From positions 1 through 64,000 of the forward strand of contig CAVPOQ010000004.1 of assembly GCA_963707145.1 (NCBI GenBank): a stretch of 64,000 bases of DNA. The letters run 5' to 3'. A model generated the notes under the pieces. That model made no database searches. It saw only the letters and a program-made list of their open reading frames with translations, and was not told the origin of the DNA. The stretch comes from RPQJ01 sp963707145 (GTDB lineage Bacteria; Pseudomonadota; Gammaproteobacteria; Steroidobacterales; Steroidobacteraceae). The translations under genes and the position numbers were made by a program. This document shows positions 49,659 through 57,719 of the stretch, in pieces (positions within the stretch are counted from its first letter, which is position 1; every line of letters begins with the position of its first letter).

Positions 49659-51236
49659 TCACCGGGCGGTGCGAGGGCTGCACGCGAGCGACCCCGGCCG
49701 ACCGGCCGTTGTCGCCTTTCGATCCGCGATGCGGCCGGTCAGTTGCCGGTCTGGGTCGCCCCGGCCTCGCGTCGCCGCGGCCTCGGGTGCCGCGCCTGTC
49801 TCGGCGGCCGGCGGCTGGGGCGGCGCCTCCTGCAGTCCGAGTTCCTGCAGCAGGGCCGAGTTGCTCTCCTCGTCGGCGACGACGTTGTGGCAGGTGCTGC
49901 ACTTCTTGCCGATCTTGTCGCCGTCGTCCGTCTTGTGTTTGTTGTCGTGGCAGCGGAAGCAGCCCGGCGAATCCTGGTGCCCGACGTGGTTCGGGTAGGT
50001 GTTCCACCTGACCTTCATGTGCGGGAAGTTGTTCCAGGCGTACGCGTCGCCCAGCGCCTTGCCGGCCTGCTCGACGGCGGGCGTGCCAGCGAGATCGGGA
50101 TAACTCTGCGCATAGAACGAATTCACCGCAGCCGCGATGCCTTCGCGTGCCGCGGCGTGCGAGTCATATTCCTTCTCGGTGATGATGCGCAGGCCTTCCC
50201 GCCGGATATAGGGCAGCGCGCGGTCGATGCGGCCCTGCTCGAGCGCGAGGTCGACCTCGAACTCCGGGCTGCGATAGATGTGCGAGGCCCGGTTGTGGCA
50301 GTCCACGCAGTCCATCGTGCGCCACTCGGTGCCCTCCGGGGCCGGCTCTGCGCCCTTGTACAGCTTGGTCGTGCCCTCGGCCAGGTCCGCCAGCTCGACC
50401 TCGTACATGATTTCGCGAGTGGGGTCGGCCCGGTAGCGGACGCGGTGGTTCGGGTCGACGTGCCAGTGGATCCCCTGCGACTGGCCCGCCACCTTGCCGC
50501 CCACCTTGACCATCAGCGCCGTCTTGAGCTCGGTATTCGCCTCGTCCTCGGCGTAGTGCGTGCGGACCTTGAGCCGGTCGCCGAGGTACTTGGTCGGCCA
50601 GTGGCACTGTTCGCAGGTGCCGCTCGATGGCCGCAGCGAGTGCACCGGCGTCGGGATCGGGCGCGGGTACAGGTCGAAAGCGACGGCGACGAGCTGCCAG
50701 GAACCCGAGATCTTGGCCTTGACGAACCACTCGGCCCCCGGCCCGATGTGACAGCCGGCGCAACCGACCCGTGCGTGCGGCGAGCGCTGGAAGGCCGTGT
50801 ACTCCGGCTCCATGACCTTGTGGCAAGCCATGCCGCAGAACTCGTCGGAGTCCATGTAGTGGACGGCCTTGAACGTGAGTCCTGCGGCCAGCGCCAGCGT
50901 CGGGATCGCAAGTGCGACGAAGCCCAGCAGCACGCCCCGTGTCCCCTCCTTGTTGAGGTCGATGACCGGCAGGTGGCCGACCGCCTGGCCCGTCGCGGCC
51001 AGCTTTGCATCACGTCGCTTGCGCCACCACAGTCCGATCGGTACCAGTGCGATGCCCGTCAGGAAGATCATCGGCATCAGCACGAAGGTCAGGATGCCGA
51101 CGTAGGCGCCGCCCTCGTAGCCGAAGGCCTGCATCATCAGCAGCGCCGCGATCAGCAGCAGGCTGGTCACGATCATCAGCGTGCCGATCAGGCTGACGAC
51201 GTTGCCGGTAATGGCGGAGAAGAAGTGCTTGATCAT
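49659..51236 (-). CDS. NapC/NirT-family hexaheme cytochrome c with three membrane helices (ImcH-like quinol dehydrogenase)
   Basis: The protein has 525 residues as read. Membrane helices lie at about 11-35, 46-70 and 101-122. A periplasmic domain follows with heme sites C134-H139 (CX3CH), C159-H163, C208-H212, C310-H314, C426-H430 and C446-H450. NapC/NirT proteins take electrons from quinol and pass them to periplasmic partners. Three helices instead of the single NapC anchor resemble ImcH of Geobacter. The reading frame after residue 490 looks out of register: removing one base at 49766 gives an earlier stop at 49739 (498 residues, ending ATQTGN). The partner is probably the b/c cytochrome directly upstream. 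Confidence 0.85.
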   Translation of the reverse strand: MIKHFFSAITGNVVSLIGTLMIVTSLLLIAALLMMQAFGYEGGAYVGILTFVLMPMIFLTGIALVPIGLWWRKRRDAKLAATGQAVGHLPVIDLNKEGTRGVLLGFVALAIPTLALAAGLTFKAVHYMDSDEFCGMACHKVMEPEYTAFQRSPHARVGCAGCHIGPGAEWFVKAKISGSWQLVAVAFDLYPRPIPTPVHSLRPSSGTCEQCHWPTKYLGDRLKVRTHYAEDEANTELKTALMVKVGGKVAGQSQGIHWHVDPNHRVRYRADPTREIMYEVELADLAEGTTKLYKGAEPAPEGTEWRTMDCVDCHNRASHIYRSPEFEVDLALEQGRIDRALPYIRREGLRIITEKEYDSHAAAREGIAAAVNSFYAQSYPDLAGTPAVEQAGKALGDAYAWNNFPHMKVRWNTYPNHVGHQDSPGCFRCHDNKHKTDDGDKIGKKCSTCHNVVADEESNSALLQELGLQEAPPQPPAAETGAAPEAAATRGRGDPDRQLTGRIADRKATTAGRPGSLACSPRTAR

Positions 51237-51366
51237 CGGTAAATCCCGGAAGGATGCTTGATTCCGTGTGGACGTTCGTAGCGCTGGTGTTAGCGCGACG
51301 TGCGTCCGGTTGCGTTGCCGGTCGGCAGCATAGCGCCCTCGCTAATTCCTCACCACCCGACACCAT

Positions 51367-51402
51367 GCGGCCGGCCGGCGGACGAGTCCGCCGGCCGGCC
51401 GC
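51367..51402. repeat. perfect 16-base-pair hairpin between two cytochrome genes
   Basis: GCGGCCGGCCGGCGGA and TCCGCCGGCCGGCCGC pair without mismatch around CGAG. It starts 18 bases after the stop of the b/c cytochrome gene. No T-run follows on either strand, so it is not a standard terminator. It could stabilise or attenuate the transcript between the two cytochromes. The rest of the 183-base gap shows nothing I recognise. Confidence 0.85.
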
Positions 51403-51419
51403 AATTCACGCGCGTACCG

Positions 51420-53510
51420 CTAGAAGAGGTGCAGTGCGCCGCTGGCGATCGCCCTGAAGATCAGCACGGCCAGCCAGATGCCCACCGCCACTGCGGCGAA
51501 GCCGAACACGTGCGCCACCTGGATCTGCGCCTTCGACGGCGGCGGCACGAAGTACTGTTCCAGCGTGTTGCTGTCCACCAGTCGTTGGTACTCGAGCGGT
51601 CGCTCTTCCTTGAAGCGGTGCAGCGGCATGCTGCCGGTGAAGATCACCGGATCCATCGGGAAGCTCTCCGGCCGCAGGTGCGTGTGGAAGAAGTGGAACA
51701 GGAAGATGAAGCCCGTCGCGAGCAGGGCCTCGTCACTGTGGATGATGTACGCCGCGTTCAGCGCCCAGCCCGGCAGGAACTGGGTGAAGAAATTCGGGAA
51801 CCACAGGATGAGTCCCGAGAGCCCGATCATCGCCACACCCCAGAACACCGCCAGGTAATCGAACTTCTCCCAGTAAGCCCAGCGATCGAGTTCGGGGCGC
51901 GGGCCGAGGTACAGGAAGTACTTCACGTTCGCCCACAGGTCCTGCACGTCCTTCAGGTTCGGCGTCATCGAGCGCCATCCCCAGAAGTAGCCCTTCTCCT
52001 TCTTGAGTGCGACGTCGCGGAACAGCATCGCCAGGTGCACGGCGAAGTAGCCGAACGTGACGATCGCAGCGAAACGGTGCAGGAAGCCTGCAATCTCGGG
52101 GCCACCGAGGGCCCGCATCAGGCCCGGCGCCCACGGGGCGGCCGCGAACTTGAGCGGCAGGCCGGTCACCGCGAGCAGCAGGAAGCTCAGGATGATCGAG
52201 ACGTGCAGCCACATCTGCGTGGTCGTGAACCGACGCACGTAGGGTCCCGCCCCGAAATGCTGCACCTTGAACTCACCGCGCAGGCGGCCCACCAGCGTGC
52301 GCTGCAACCAGAGCAGCGCGTGCAGGCCGAAAAAGCCGAACACGCCGAGCAGCAGCAGCGTCATGAACAGGTAGATGTAGTGCACCCACGGGTTCTGATC
52401 CCTGTCCATCGGGTTGCTGTGCGGGATGAAGGTCAGGAACGACGCGTTTACCTTGCCTGCGTGGCAGTTGCTCGCGCCACAGGTGGCGGCCAGGTTGTCT
52501 GGATGGATTGATGAGCGCGGGTCGCTCGCCGGCAGGTTGTGGTGCGGCGTATGGCAGTCCGAGCACATCGCCGCGGACTCGCGCCCGACGCTGGTGGCCT
52601 TGCCGTGGAAGCTGTCGTGGAACGTCTTGTAGAGCTCCGCGTGGCAATTGCCGCAGTCGGTCGGCATGTGCGCCCGCATCGCGACGGTGGTCGGCGACTG
52701 GACCGCGTGCGCCTCGTGGCACGTTGTGCAGACCGGGCCGTCCTTGCCTTCGCGCCACAGCGCGCCGTGCGCACTCTCGTCCCATTCCTTGAGGATGCCC
52801 TTGTGGCACTCGCCGCAGGTCTCCGGGCTCTTGGCGTGCGACGAGCGCGCCTTCGGGTCGGTGTGGCGCAGGATGTCGTGGCTGCCGTGGCAGTCGCTGC
52901 AGGCCGGAGCCGCATCGGTGAGGCCTGACACGAACAGCGACTTGGCGTGCACGCTGGAGAGGTAGCCCTCCATCATTTCTTCGTGGCAGACGCCGCAGTT
53001 GCGCACCTGGTTCAGGTCCGACATCGGCGCGGCGGGATCGTTGCTGCGCACGGTGGTGTGGACGCTTCCGTGGCAGCCCTGGCATGCCTTCGGCTCGCCG
53101 CCCTTGACCCGGGCGTGCACGCTGCCCTGGAACGGCGTGATCTCGTCCTCGTGGCACTCCAGGCAGACATCGAACGACACCGGGCCGAGCTCGTTGCGCG
53201 GGTGCTTGGTGGTGAGTGCCGTGGCGTGACACTCGACGCAGTCGACCCGCTTGTGGGCGCCGGCGCCGAACTCGGCCGCCATCACGGACACGTCGCGACC
53301 GTCGTCGCCTTCCGCCGTGGCATCGTCGTGGCACTTGAAGCACTTCTCGTTCGGGATTTTCTCTGCCGTCGTCGCTGTCTCCGCCACCGCCGGGGGGGCG
53401 GCCGCCGTCTCCGCCGCCGCCTGGGCGAGCACCGGGGAGCCCGGGACGATCAGCAATGTAATGAGTGCCAGCAGCGCTCGGCTGGCTGAGAAGCGGCGTG
53501 CTTGGGTCAT
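51420..53510 (-). CDS. membrane cytochrome b fused to an eleven-heme-motif cytochrome c domain (CbcL-like)
   Basis: The protein has 696 residues. A signal peptide (to about A30) is followed by a periplasmic domain with ten CXXCH sites beginning at C57, C91, C116, C143, C172, C204, C232, C261, C286 and C316, and a CX4CH at C344-H350. Six further helices (about 376-400, 432-452, 477-497, 553-571, 590-610, 668-690) form a cytochrome b561/formate-dehydrogenase-gamma-like domain. Candidate heme-b histidines are H436, H478, H492, H591 and H606. Fusions of this kind, such as Geobacter CbcL, oxidise menaquinol and feed extracellular electron transfer. AGGAG precedes ATG 53510. It is upstream of the ImcH-like gene on the same strand. 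Confidence 0.88.
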   Translation of the reverse strand: MTQARRFSASRALLALITLLIVPGSPVLAQAAAETAAAPPAVAETATTAEKIPNEKCFKCHDDATAEGDDGRDVSVMAAEFGAGAHKRVDCVECHATALTTKHPRNELGPVSFDVCLECHEDEITPFQGSVHARVKGGEPKACQGCHGSVHTTVRSNDPAAPMSDLNQVRNCGVCHEEMMEGYLSSVHAKSLFVSGLTDAAPACSDCHGSHDILRHTDPKARSSHAKSPETCGECHKGILKEWDESAHGALWREGKDGPVCTTCHEAHAVQSPTTVAMRAHMPTDCGNCHAELYKTFHDSFHGKATSVGRESAAMCSDCHTPHHNLPASDPRSSIHPDNLAATCGASNCHAGKVNASFLTFIPHSNPMDRDQNPWVHYIYLFMTLLLLGVFGFFGLHALLWLQRTLVGRLRGEFKVQHFGAGPYVRRFTTTQMWLHVSIILSFLLLAVTGLPLKFAAAPWAPGLMRALGGPEIAGFLHRFAAIVTFGYFAVHLAMLFRDVALKKEKGYFWGWRSMTPNLKDVQDLWANVKYFLYLGPRPELDRWAYWEKFDYLAVFWGVAMIGLSGLILWFPNFFTQFLPGWALNAAYIIHSDEALLATGFIFLFHFFHTHLRPESFPMDPVIFTGSMPLHRFKEERPLEYQRLVDSNTLEQYFVPPPSKAQIQVAHVFGFAAVAVGIWLAVLIFRAIASGALHLF

Positions 53511-53696
53511 GGATCGGCTCCTGACGGCCGCCGTGCCCGATCATGCAAGTCCGACCGGACGCGCGGCTGACGGTGCGAATTGGAACCCAGCAGCCCGACG
53601 GCAGGCTGCACGTGTTTACCGCAAGCGGGTGCGGACGGGCACCAGGATGGACGCCGTGGCGCCGGCGAATGGCGAAGCGGCCGCAATCCGCGTCGG

Positions 53697-53960
53697 TCAG
53701 TCCCGGACTGGATTTCGGCTCGGCGGCGGCCCGGGCGGGGGCTGCGCGGCGCCGCAGTCACTGCACCCGCCGAGCCCGCTGCGCGCGCGCCGCTCGACGG
53801 CGGCCGCGAGCCGCGCGGTCCACGCCGGGCGTCCTGGCCGCCTGGCCCAGGTGCCGAAGCGGACTGCGAGTCGCAGCCGCGGGACGGCGGGCACGAGGGC
53901 CCAGGCTGCGTAGACGGCCGCGGCCACCACGATCGGTCCTACGACCAGGGTCTGCCACAT
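53697..53960 (-). CDS. FeoB-associated Cys-rich membrane protein
   Basis: The protein has 87 residues from ATG 53960. One membrane helix (MWQTLVVGPIVVAAAVYAAW) is followed by a basic segment, GGCSDCG and a Pro-rich tail. Small proteins with one helix and a CxxC group are common directly after feoB and are grouped as FeoB-associated; their role is not settled, and they may stand in for FeoC. The start is 10 bases after the feoB stop. The 186 bases between this gene and the b/c cytochrome show no gene. Confidence 0.78.
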   Translation of the reverse strand: MWQTLVVGPIVVAAAVYAAWALVPAVPRLRLAVRFGTWARRPGRPAWTARLAAAVERRARSGLGGCSDCGAAQPPPGPPPSRNPVRD

Positions 53961-53970
53961 CGCGATGCGC

Positions 53971-55845
53971 TCAGGACAGCGCGCTCGCCACCCGGTAGGT
54001 GACGAACGCCGCGAGGTAGGCGAGCGCAAAGAGATAGCCGGCCATGATCAGCGGATAGCGCCAGGAGTTGGTCTCGCGTTTCACGATCACCAGCGTCGAG
54101 AGGCATTGCGGGGCAAATACGTACCACGCGAGCAGCGACAGCGCGGTGGCGAGGCTCCAGGTCTCCGCGATCATCGGCACCAGAGTCGCGGCGACGTCGT
54201 CCCCGTTGGCCGAGAGCGAATAGACCGTGCCGAGCGCGCCCACCGCGACCTCGCGTGCCGCGAGGCCCGGCACCAGCGCGAGGGAGATCTGCCAGTTGAA
54301 ACCGAGCGGCGCGAACACGTGCTCGAGCGCGCGGCCGATCGTGCCGGCGAAACTGTACTGGATGGCCGGGCCGGTCGCGCCCTCGGGCGGTGCCGGGAAG
54401 CTCGAGAGGAACCACAGCACCACCATCAACGCCAGGATGATCGTGCCGACGCGCCGCAGGAACACCCTGGTGCGTTCCCAGAGCCCGAGCAGCAGGTTGC
54501 GCGGGTCGGGCCACTTGTACTCGGGCAGCTCGAGCAGCAGCGGGTGGTACCCGGAGCGCAGCGCGGTGCGCTTCAGCGCCCAGGCCACCGCCATCGCCGC
54601 GACGATGCCGGCGACATACAGCGCGAACAGCACCAGCCCCTGCAGGTTGAACGCGGCCACCGGCCGGTTCGGGATGAACGCGGCGATCACCAGCGCGTAC
54701 ACCGGCAGCCGCGCCGAGCAGGTCATCAGCGGCGCGATCATGATCGTGGCGAGCCGGTCGCGCACGTTCGGGATGGTCCGGGTCGCCATGATGCCGGGCA
54801 CCGCGCAGGCGAAGCTCGACAGCAGCGGGATGAACGCGCGCCCCGACAGCCCGACGCTGCCCATCATGCGGTCGAGCAGGTACGCCGCGCGCGGCAGGTA
54901 GCCGCTGTCCTCGAGCAGCAGGATGAAGAAGAACAGGATCAGGATCTGCGGCAGGAACACCAGCACGCTGCCCGCGCCAGCGATCACGCCGTCCACGATC
55001 AGGCTGCGGAGCGCTCCGGGCGGCAATGCCTGGTGCAACTGCGCACCGACCCAGTTGACCCCGGCGTCCACCATTTCCATCGGCAGCGCGGCCCAGCTGA
55101 ACACGGCCTGGAACACGAAGAACAGCAGCGCCGCGAGGATCGCCGGGCCCGCGACCGGGTGCATCACGAGCGCATCGAGCCGCTGCAGGGCGCGGCGGCG
55201 GGCGGGCTCCGTGTAGCCCGCCGCGTGCAGGATCCGGCGCACCTCGCGCTGCGTGTGCTGGATCTGCTCGAAGGTGGGCTCGAGCCAGCGCACCGCTCCG
55301 TGCCCGGCCGGCGGCGGCAGCGATTCGAGCTTCTTGAGCAGCGCCCGTTCGCCGCCCTCGCGGATCGCCACGGTCTCGACCACCGGCACGCCGAGTTCCT
55401 GCTCGAGCCGCGCGAGGTCGAGCCGGAAGCCGCGACGGTGGGCGAGGTCGCTCATGTTGAGTGCGACGACCAGTGGCACCCCCAGATCGCGCAGCTCGAG
55501 CACCAGCCGCAGGTTGAGTCGCAGGTTGGTGGCGTCCACCACGCAGATCACGCGCTCGGGTGCGGGCTCGCCGGCGAGCCGGCCCAGCAGGCAGTCGCGG
55601 GTGATGGCCTCGTCGAGCGTGGTCGGCGTGAGGCTGTAGGCGCCGGGCAGGTCGAGCAGCCGGTAGCGCTCCCCGCGCTCCGGCCCGACGAACGAGCCCT
55701 CCTTGCGCTCGACCGTGACGCCGGCGTAGTTGGCGACCTTCTGGCGGCTGCCGGTCAGGCGGTTGAAGAGCGCCGTCTTGCCGCAGTTCGGTACGCCGAC
55801 GAGGGCGAGGCGAGTCGGCTCGAGCGCAGCGGAGGCGGGGGGCAT
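53971..55845 (-). CDS. feoB: ferrous iron transporter FeoB
   Basis: The protein has 624 residues. The N-terminal G domain has G1 GVPNCGKT, G2-region NYAGVTVERKEG, G3 DLPGAYSL and G4 NMSD. The C-terminal membrane domain has Nucleoside-recognition-type halves. It imports Fe2+ across the inner membrane. It is shorter than E. coli FeoB, mainly between the G domain and the membrane core. The upstream feoA ends seven bases before it, and a FeoB-associated Cys protein follows. A Fur-like site precedes feoA. Confidence 0.95.
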   Translation of the reverse strand: MPPASAALEPTRLALVGVPNCGKTALFNRLTGSRQKVANYAGVTVERKEGSFVGPERGERYRLLDLPGAYSLTPTTLDEAITRDCLLGRLAGEPAPERVICVVDATNLRLNLRLVLELRDLGVPLVVALNMSDLAHRRGFRLDLARLEQELGVPVVETVAIREGGERALLKKLESLPPPAGHGAVRWLEPTFEQIQHTQREVRRILHAAGYTEPARRRALQRLDALVMHPVAGPAILAALLFFVFQAVFSWAALPMEMVDAGVNWVGAQLHQALPPGALRSLIVDGVIAGAGSVLVFLPQILILFFFILLLEDSGYLPRAAYLLDRMMGSVGLSGRAFIPLLSSFACAVPGIMATRTIPNVRDRLATIMIAPLMTCSARLPVYALVIAAFIPNRPVAAFNLQGLVLFALYVAGIVAAMAVAWALKRTALRSGYHPLLLELPEYKWPDPRNLLLGLWERTRVFLRRVGTIILALMVVLWFLSSFPAPPEGATGPAIQYSFAGTIGRALEHVFAPLGFNWQISLALVPGLAAREVAVGALGTVYSLSANGDDVAATLVPMIAETWSLATALSLLAWYVFAPQCLSTLVIVKRETNSWRYPLIMAGYLFALAYLAAFVTYRVASALS

Positions 55846-55852
55846 GATCGGC

Positions 55853-56122
55853 TCAGCGGCCCTCGACGGCGACCATCACCGCACCGGCCTCGTGGCGCCG
55901 CAGCGCGAACAGCGTATTGCCGAGCCGCACGGCCATGGGATCGCCGCCCGGCCAGATCTCGCCCACGACCTCGAGCGCTTCGCCCGGGATGAAGCCGAGT
56001 TCGAGCAGGCGGCGGCTGAGCGTGGACTGCGTTTCGTCGCCGAGCGCCTGGCGATCGTCGCGCACGTCGGCAACGGTGCCTCGGGCGCCCTTGCGCAGCG
56101 ACGAGAGGGAAACGGGGGGCAT
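55853..56122 (-). CDS. feoA: FeoA, ferrous iron transport accessory protein
   Basis: This 89-residue SH3-like protein starts at ATG 56122 (MPPVSLSSLRKGARG). LLELGFIPGEALEVVGEI and the C-terminal FALRRHEAGAVMV are typical. FeoA is thought to interact with FeoB and is needed for ferrous uptake. The frame is open 22 codons further upstream but would run into the Fur-like site, so the shorter start is used. Confidence 0.92.
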   Translation of the reverse strand: MPPVSLSSLRKGARGTVADVRDDRQALGDETQSTLSRRLLELGFIPGEALEVVGEIWPGGDPMAVRLGNTLFALRRHEAGAVMVAVEGR

Positions 56123-56167
56123 CTGGATTCCGGAACAATGGGCTGGGAAAACGGTCCCTAGTCTTAC

Positions 56168-56187
56168 CGTAATGAGAATCGTCTGCA
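56168..56187 (-). promoter_or_regulatory. Fur-like site upstream of feoAB
   Basis: On the minus strand GCAGACGATTCTCATTACGG contains one well-conserved Fur half (GATTCTCATTA), the same sequence as in the fbpA box, and a poorer second half. It lies about 46 bases before the feoA ATG. This is consistent with iron control of ferrous uptake. Confidence 0.65.
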
Positions 56188-56255
56188 ACGACGGAAAGCC
56201 GCAGACCGGCGGGTTGAGGCGATCCGAGAACTGGGCATTGAGCTTGTATATGGTC

Positions 56256-56276
56256 TGTATAGGAAGAACCTATACA
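56256..56276. promoter_or_regulatory. perfect inverted repeat, candidate operator upstream of the ECF sigma gene
   Basis: TGTATAGG-AAGAA-CCTATACA, eight-base arms with a five-base spacer, in an AT-rich patch. TATACT at 56295-56300 could be a -10 element, with the repeat at the -35 position. The gap is shared with the divergent feoA, so the site could act on either gene. The binding protein is unknown. Confidence 0.7.
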
Positions 56277-56371
56277 AATTATTTTTGCGCTACGTATACT
56301 CCGTCCAACCGGCGCACTCCGGGTTTTGACCTGAAACCGGCGCCCGGCAGCGGCGAACAGAGGTGAGCACG

Positions 56372-56932
56372 ATGACGGAGTCAGTTCTTGCTCGAGTGGC
56401 TCGCGGCGACGCAAAGGCCGTGCGCGAGTGCATCGATGAGTTCGGCGGACTGGTGTGGGCGATCGCGAGGCGGATGACCCGATCACGGGCCGACGCCGAG
56501 GACGCGGTGCAGGAGATCTTCATCGACGTGTGGCGCAGCGCGTCGCGCTTCGACGCGGCGCAGGGCACGGAGAAGGTCTTCATCACCACGATCGCGCGCC
56601 GGCGCCTGATCGATCGGATGCGGCGCGGTCGGATGAACCACCTGATGGACTCCGAGGAGTCCCTCGAGGACCTGCGCTGGGCCGAGCCCGGCAACGGCGG
56701 CGAGATCCGCGTCGAGGCGGAGCACGCGGCCGCGGTGGTGGCGAGGCTGCGCCCGGAGCAGCGCAAGGTGCTGCGCATGGGGCTGCTCGAGGGCCTGACG
56801 CACTCCGAAATCGCGACGGCGACCGGCATGCCGCTCGGCACCGTGAAGACCCAGATGCGGCGCGGACTGATTCAGGTGCGTCAGTGGATGAAGATCGACA
56901 GTCCGACGAAGCTGGAGACCGCGACGCCCTGA
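56372..56932 (+). CDS. ECF-subfamily RNA polymerase sigma factor
   Basis: The protein has 186 residues. Region 2 is FGGLVWAIARRMTRSRADAE with DAVQEIFIDVW, and region 4 is LRPEQRKVLRMGLLEGLTHSEIA with GTVKTQMRRG. There is no region 1 or 3, as in ECF factors. ATG 56372 has AGAGG about ten bases upstream; an in-frame GTG at 56363 is closer to it. The next frame, encoding an RskA-like anti-sigma factor, overlaps its 3' end, so sigma and anti-sigma are made together. The regulon is not evident from the window. Confidence 0.9.
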   Translation: MTESVLARVARGDAKAVRECIDEFGGLVWAIARRMTRSRADAEDAVQEIFIDVWRSASRFDAAQGTEKVFITTIARRRLIDRMRRGRMNHLMDSEESLEDLRWAEPGNGGEIRVEAEHAAAVVARLRPEQRKVLRMGLLEGLTHSEIATATGMPLGTVKTQMRRGLIQVRQWMKIDSPTKLETATP

Positions 56933-57615
56933 AGGAGCCCGCCAGCGCGCCAGCGCTTCCGCTCGACGCAGACCCCGAGCGACTGCCGCGCTCGGTGCGT
57001 CGCAGCCTCGATCAGTGCGCCGAACAGTGGGTGAACCGTTGCGACGGCGCCGCTGATGCTGCCGACGATCCCCGCGCCGTTCCCGTTCCGATCCTGCTCG
57101 GTCGCCGCCGTTCGTGGCTGCCCTGGACGGTCGCCGCGGTATCGCTGCTGCTGGCCGTGGCCGGCTGGTGGCCGCGCCTCGTCGACCTCGAAACCGAATC
57201 CGCCGCCAGCGACTTCGGCCAGTGGCGTGCGCAGATGGCACGCGAACGCATGCTCGCCGGGACTCCGGGCATCGGGCACTGGCGCTGGGCTGGCGATGCG
57301 GGCGGCGGTGCCGGAGACGTCGTCTGGGACCGGCATCGCCAGCGCGGATACCTGCTGCTGCGCGGCTTCGTCGCGAACGACCCCGCGCGCGCCCGCTACC
57401 AGCTCTGGATCTTCGACGGGGCCCGCGACGACCGCTACCCTGTCGACGGCGGCACGTTCGACGTCCCGCCCGGTCACCAGGAAGTCGTCATTCCAGTGAA
57501 GGCCACGCTGCCGGTCGTGAAGCCGGTCGCATTCGCGGTCACCGTGGAGAAGCCGGGCGGCGCCGTGGTGTCGCTGCGCGAGAAGCTCGTGGCGTTCGCC
57601 CCGGCGGAGGGCTGA
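56884..57615 (+). CDS. RskA-like anti-sigma factor
   Basis: The protein has about 243 residues from GTG 56884, overlapping the sigma gene by 49 bases. The start is inferred, as no ATG is available before the conserved part. A Glu/Asp/Arg-rich cytoplasmic N-terminus is followed by one membrane helix (LPWTVAAVSLLLAVAGWW). The periplasmic domain has YQLWIFDGARDDRYPVDGGTF, the pattern of the RskA C-terminal domain. It should hold the ECF factor at the membrane until a signal triggers release. The N-terminus lacks the zinc-binding HxxxCxxC motif of many anti-sigma factors. Confidence 0.78.
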   Translation: MDEDRQSDEAGDRDALKEPASAPALPLDADPERLPRSVRRSLDQCAEQWVNRCDGAADAADDPRAVPVPILLGRRRSWLPWTVAAVSLLLAVAGWWPRLVDLETESAASDFGQWRAQMARERMLAGTPGIGHWRWAGDAGGGAGDVVWDRHRQRGYLLLRGFVANDPARARYQLWIFDGARDDRYPVDGGTFDVPPGHQEVVIPVKATLPVVKPVAFAVTVEKPGGAVVSLREKLVAFAPAEG

Positions 57616-57719
57616 GCGTCCCGCCGCGCGCCATTGCCTCGCCGGTTTCAGGGTCCGACCACCCGCGCCGCTCTCTGCCTCGCGCAATTCCTGCCGCGCA
57701 GTTCCTACACAATGCGCGG

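Noticed and set aside
53511..53696. A sigma-54 promoter upstream of the b/c cytochrome
   Set aside because: A TTGCAT is present on the minus strand, but no GG lies ten bases before its GC; the spacing is wrong by two bases.
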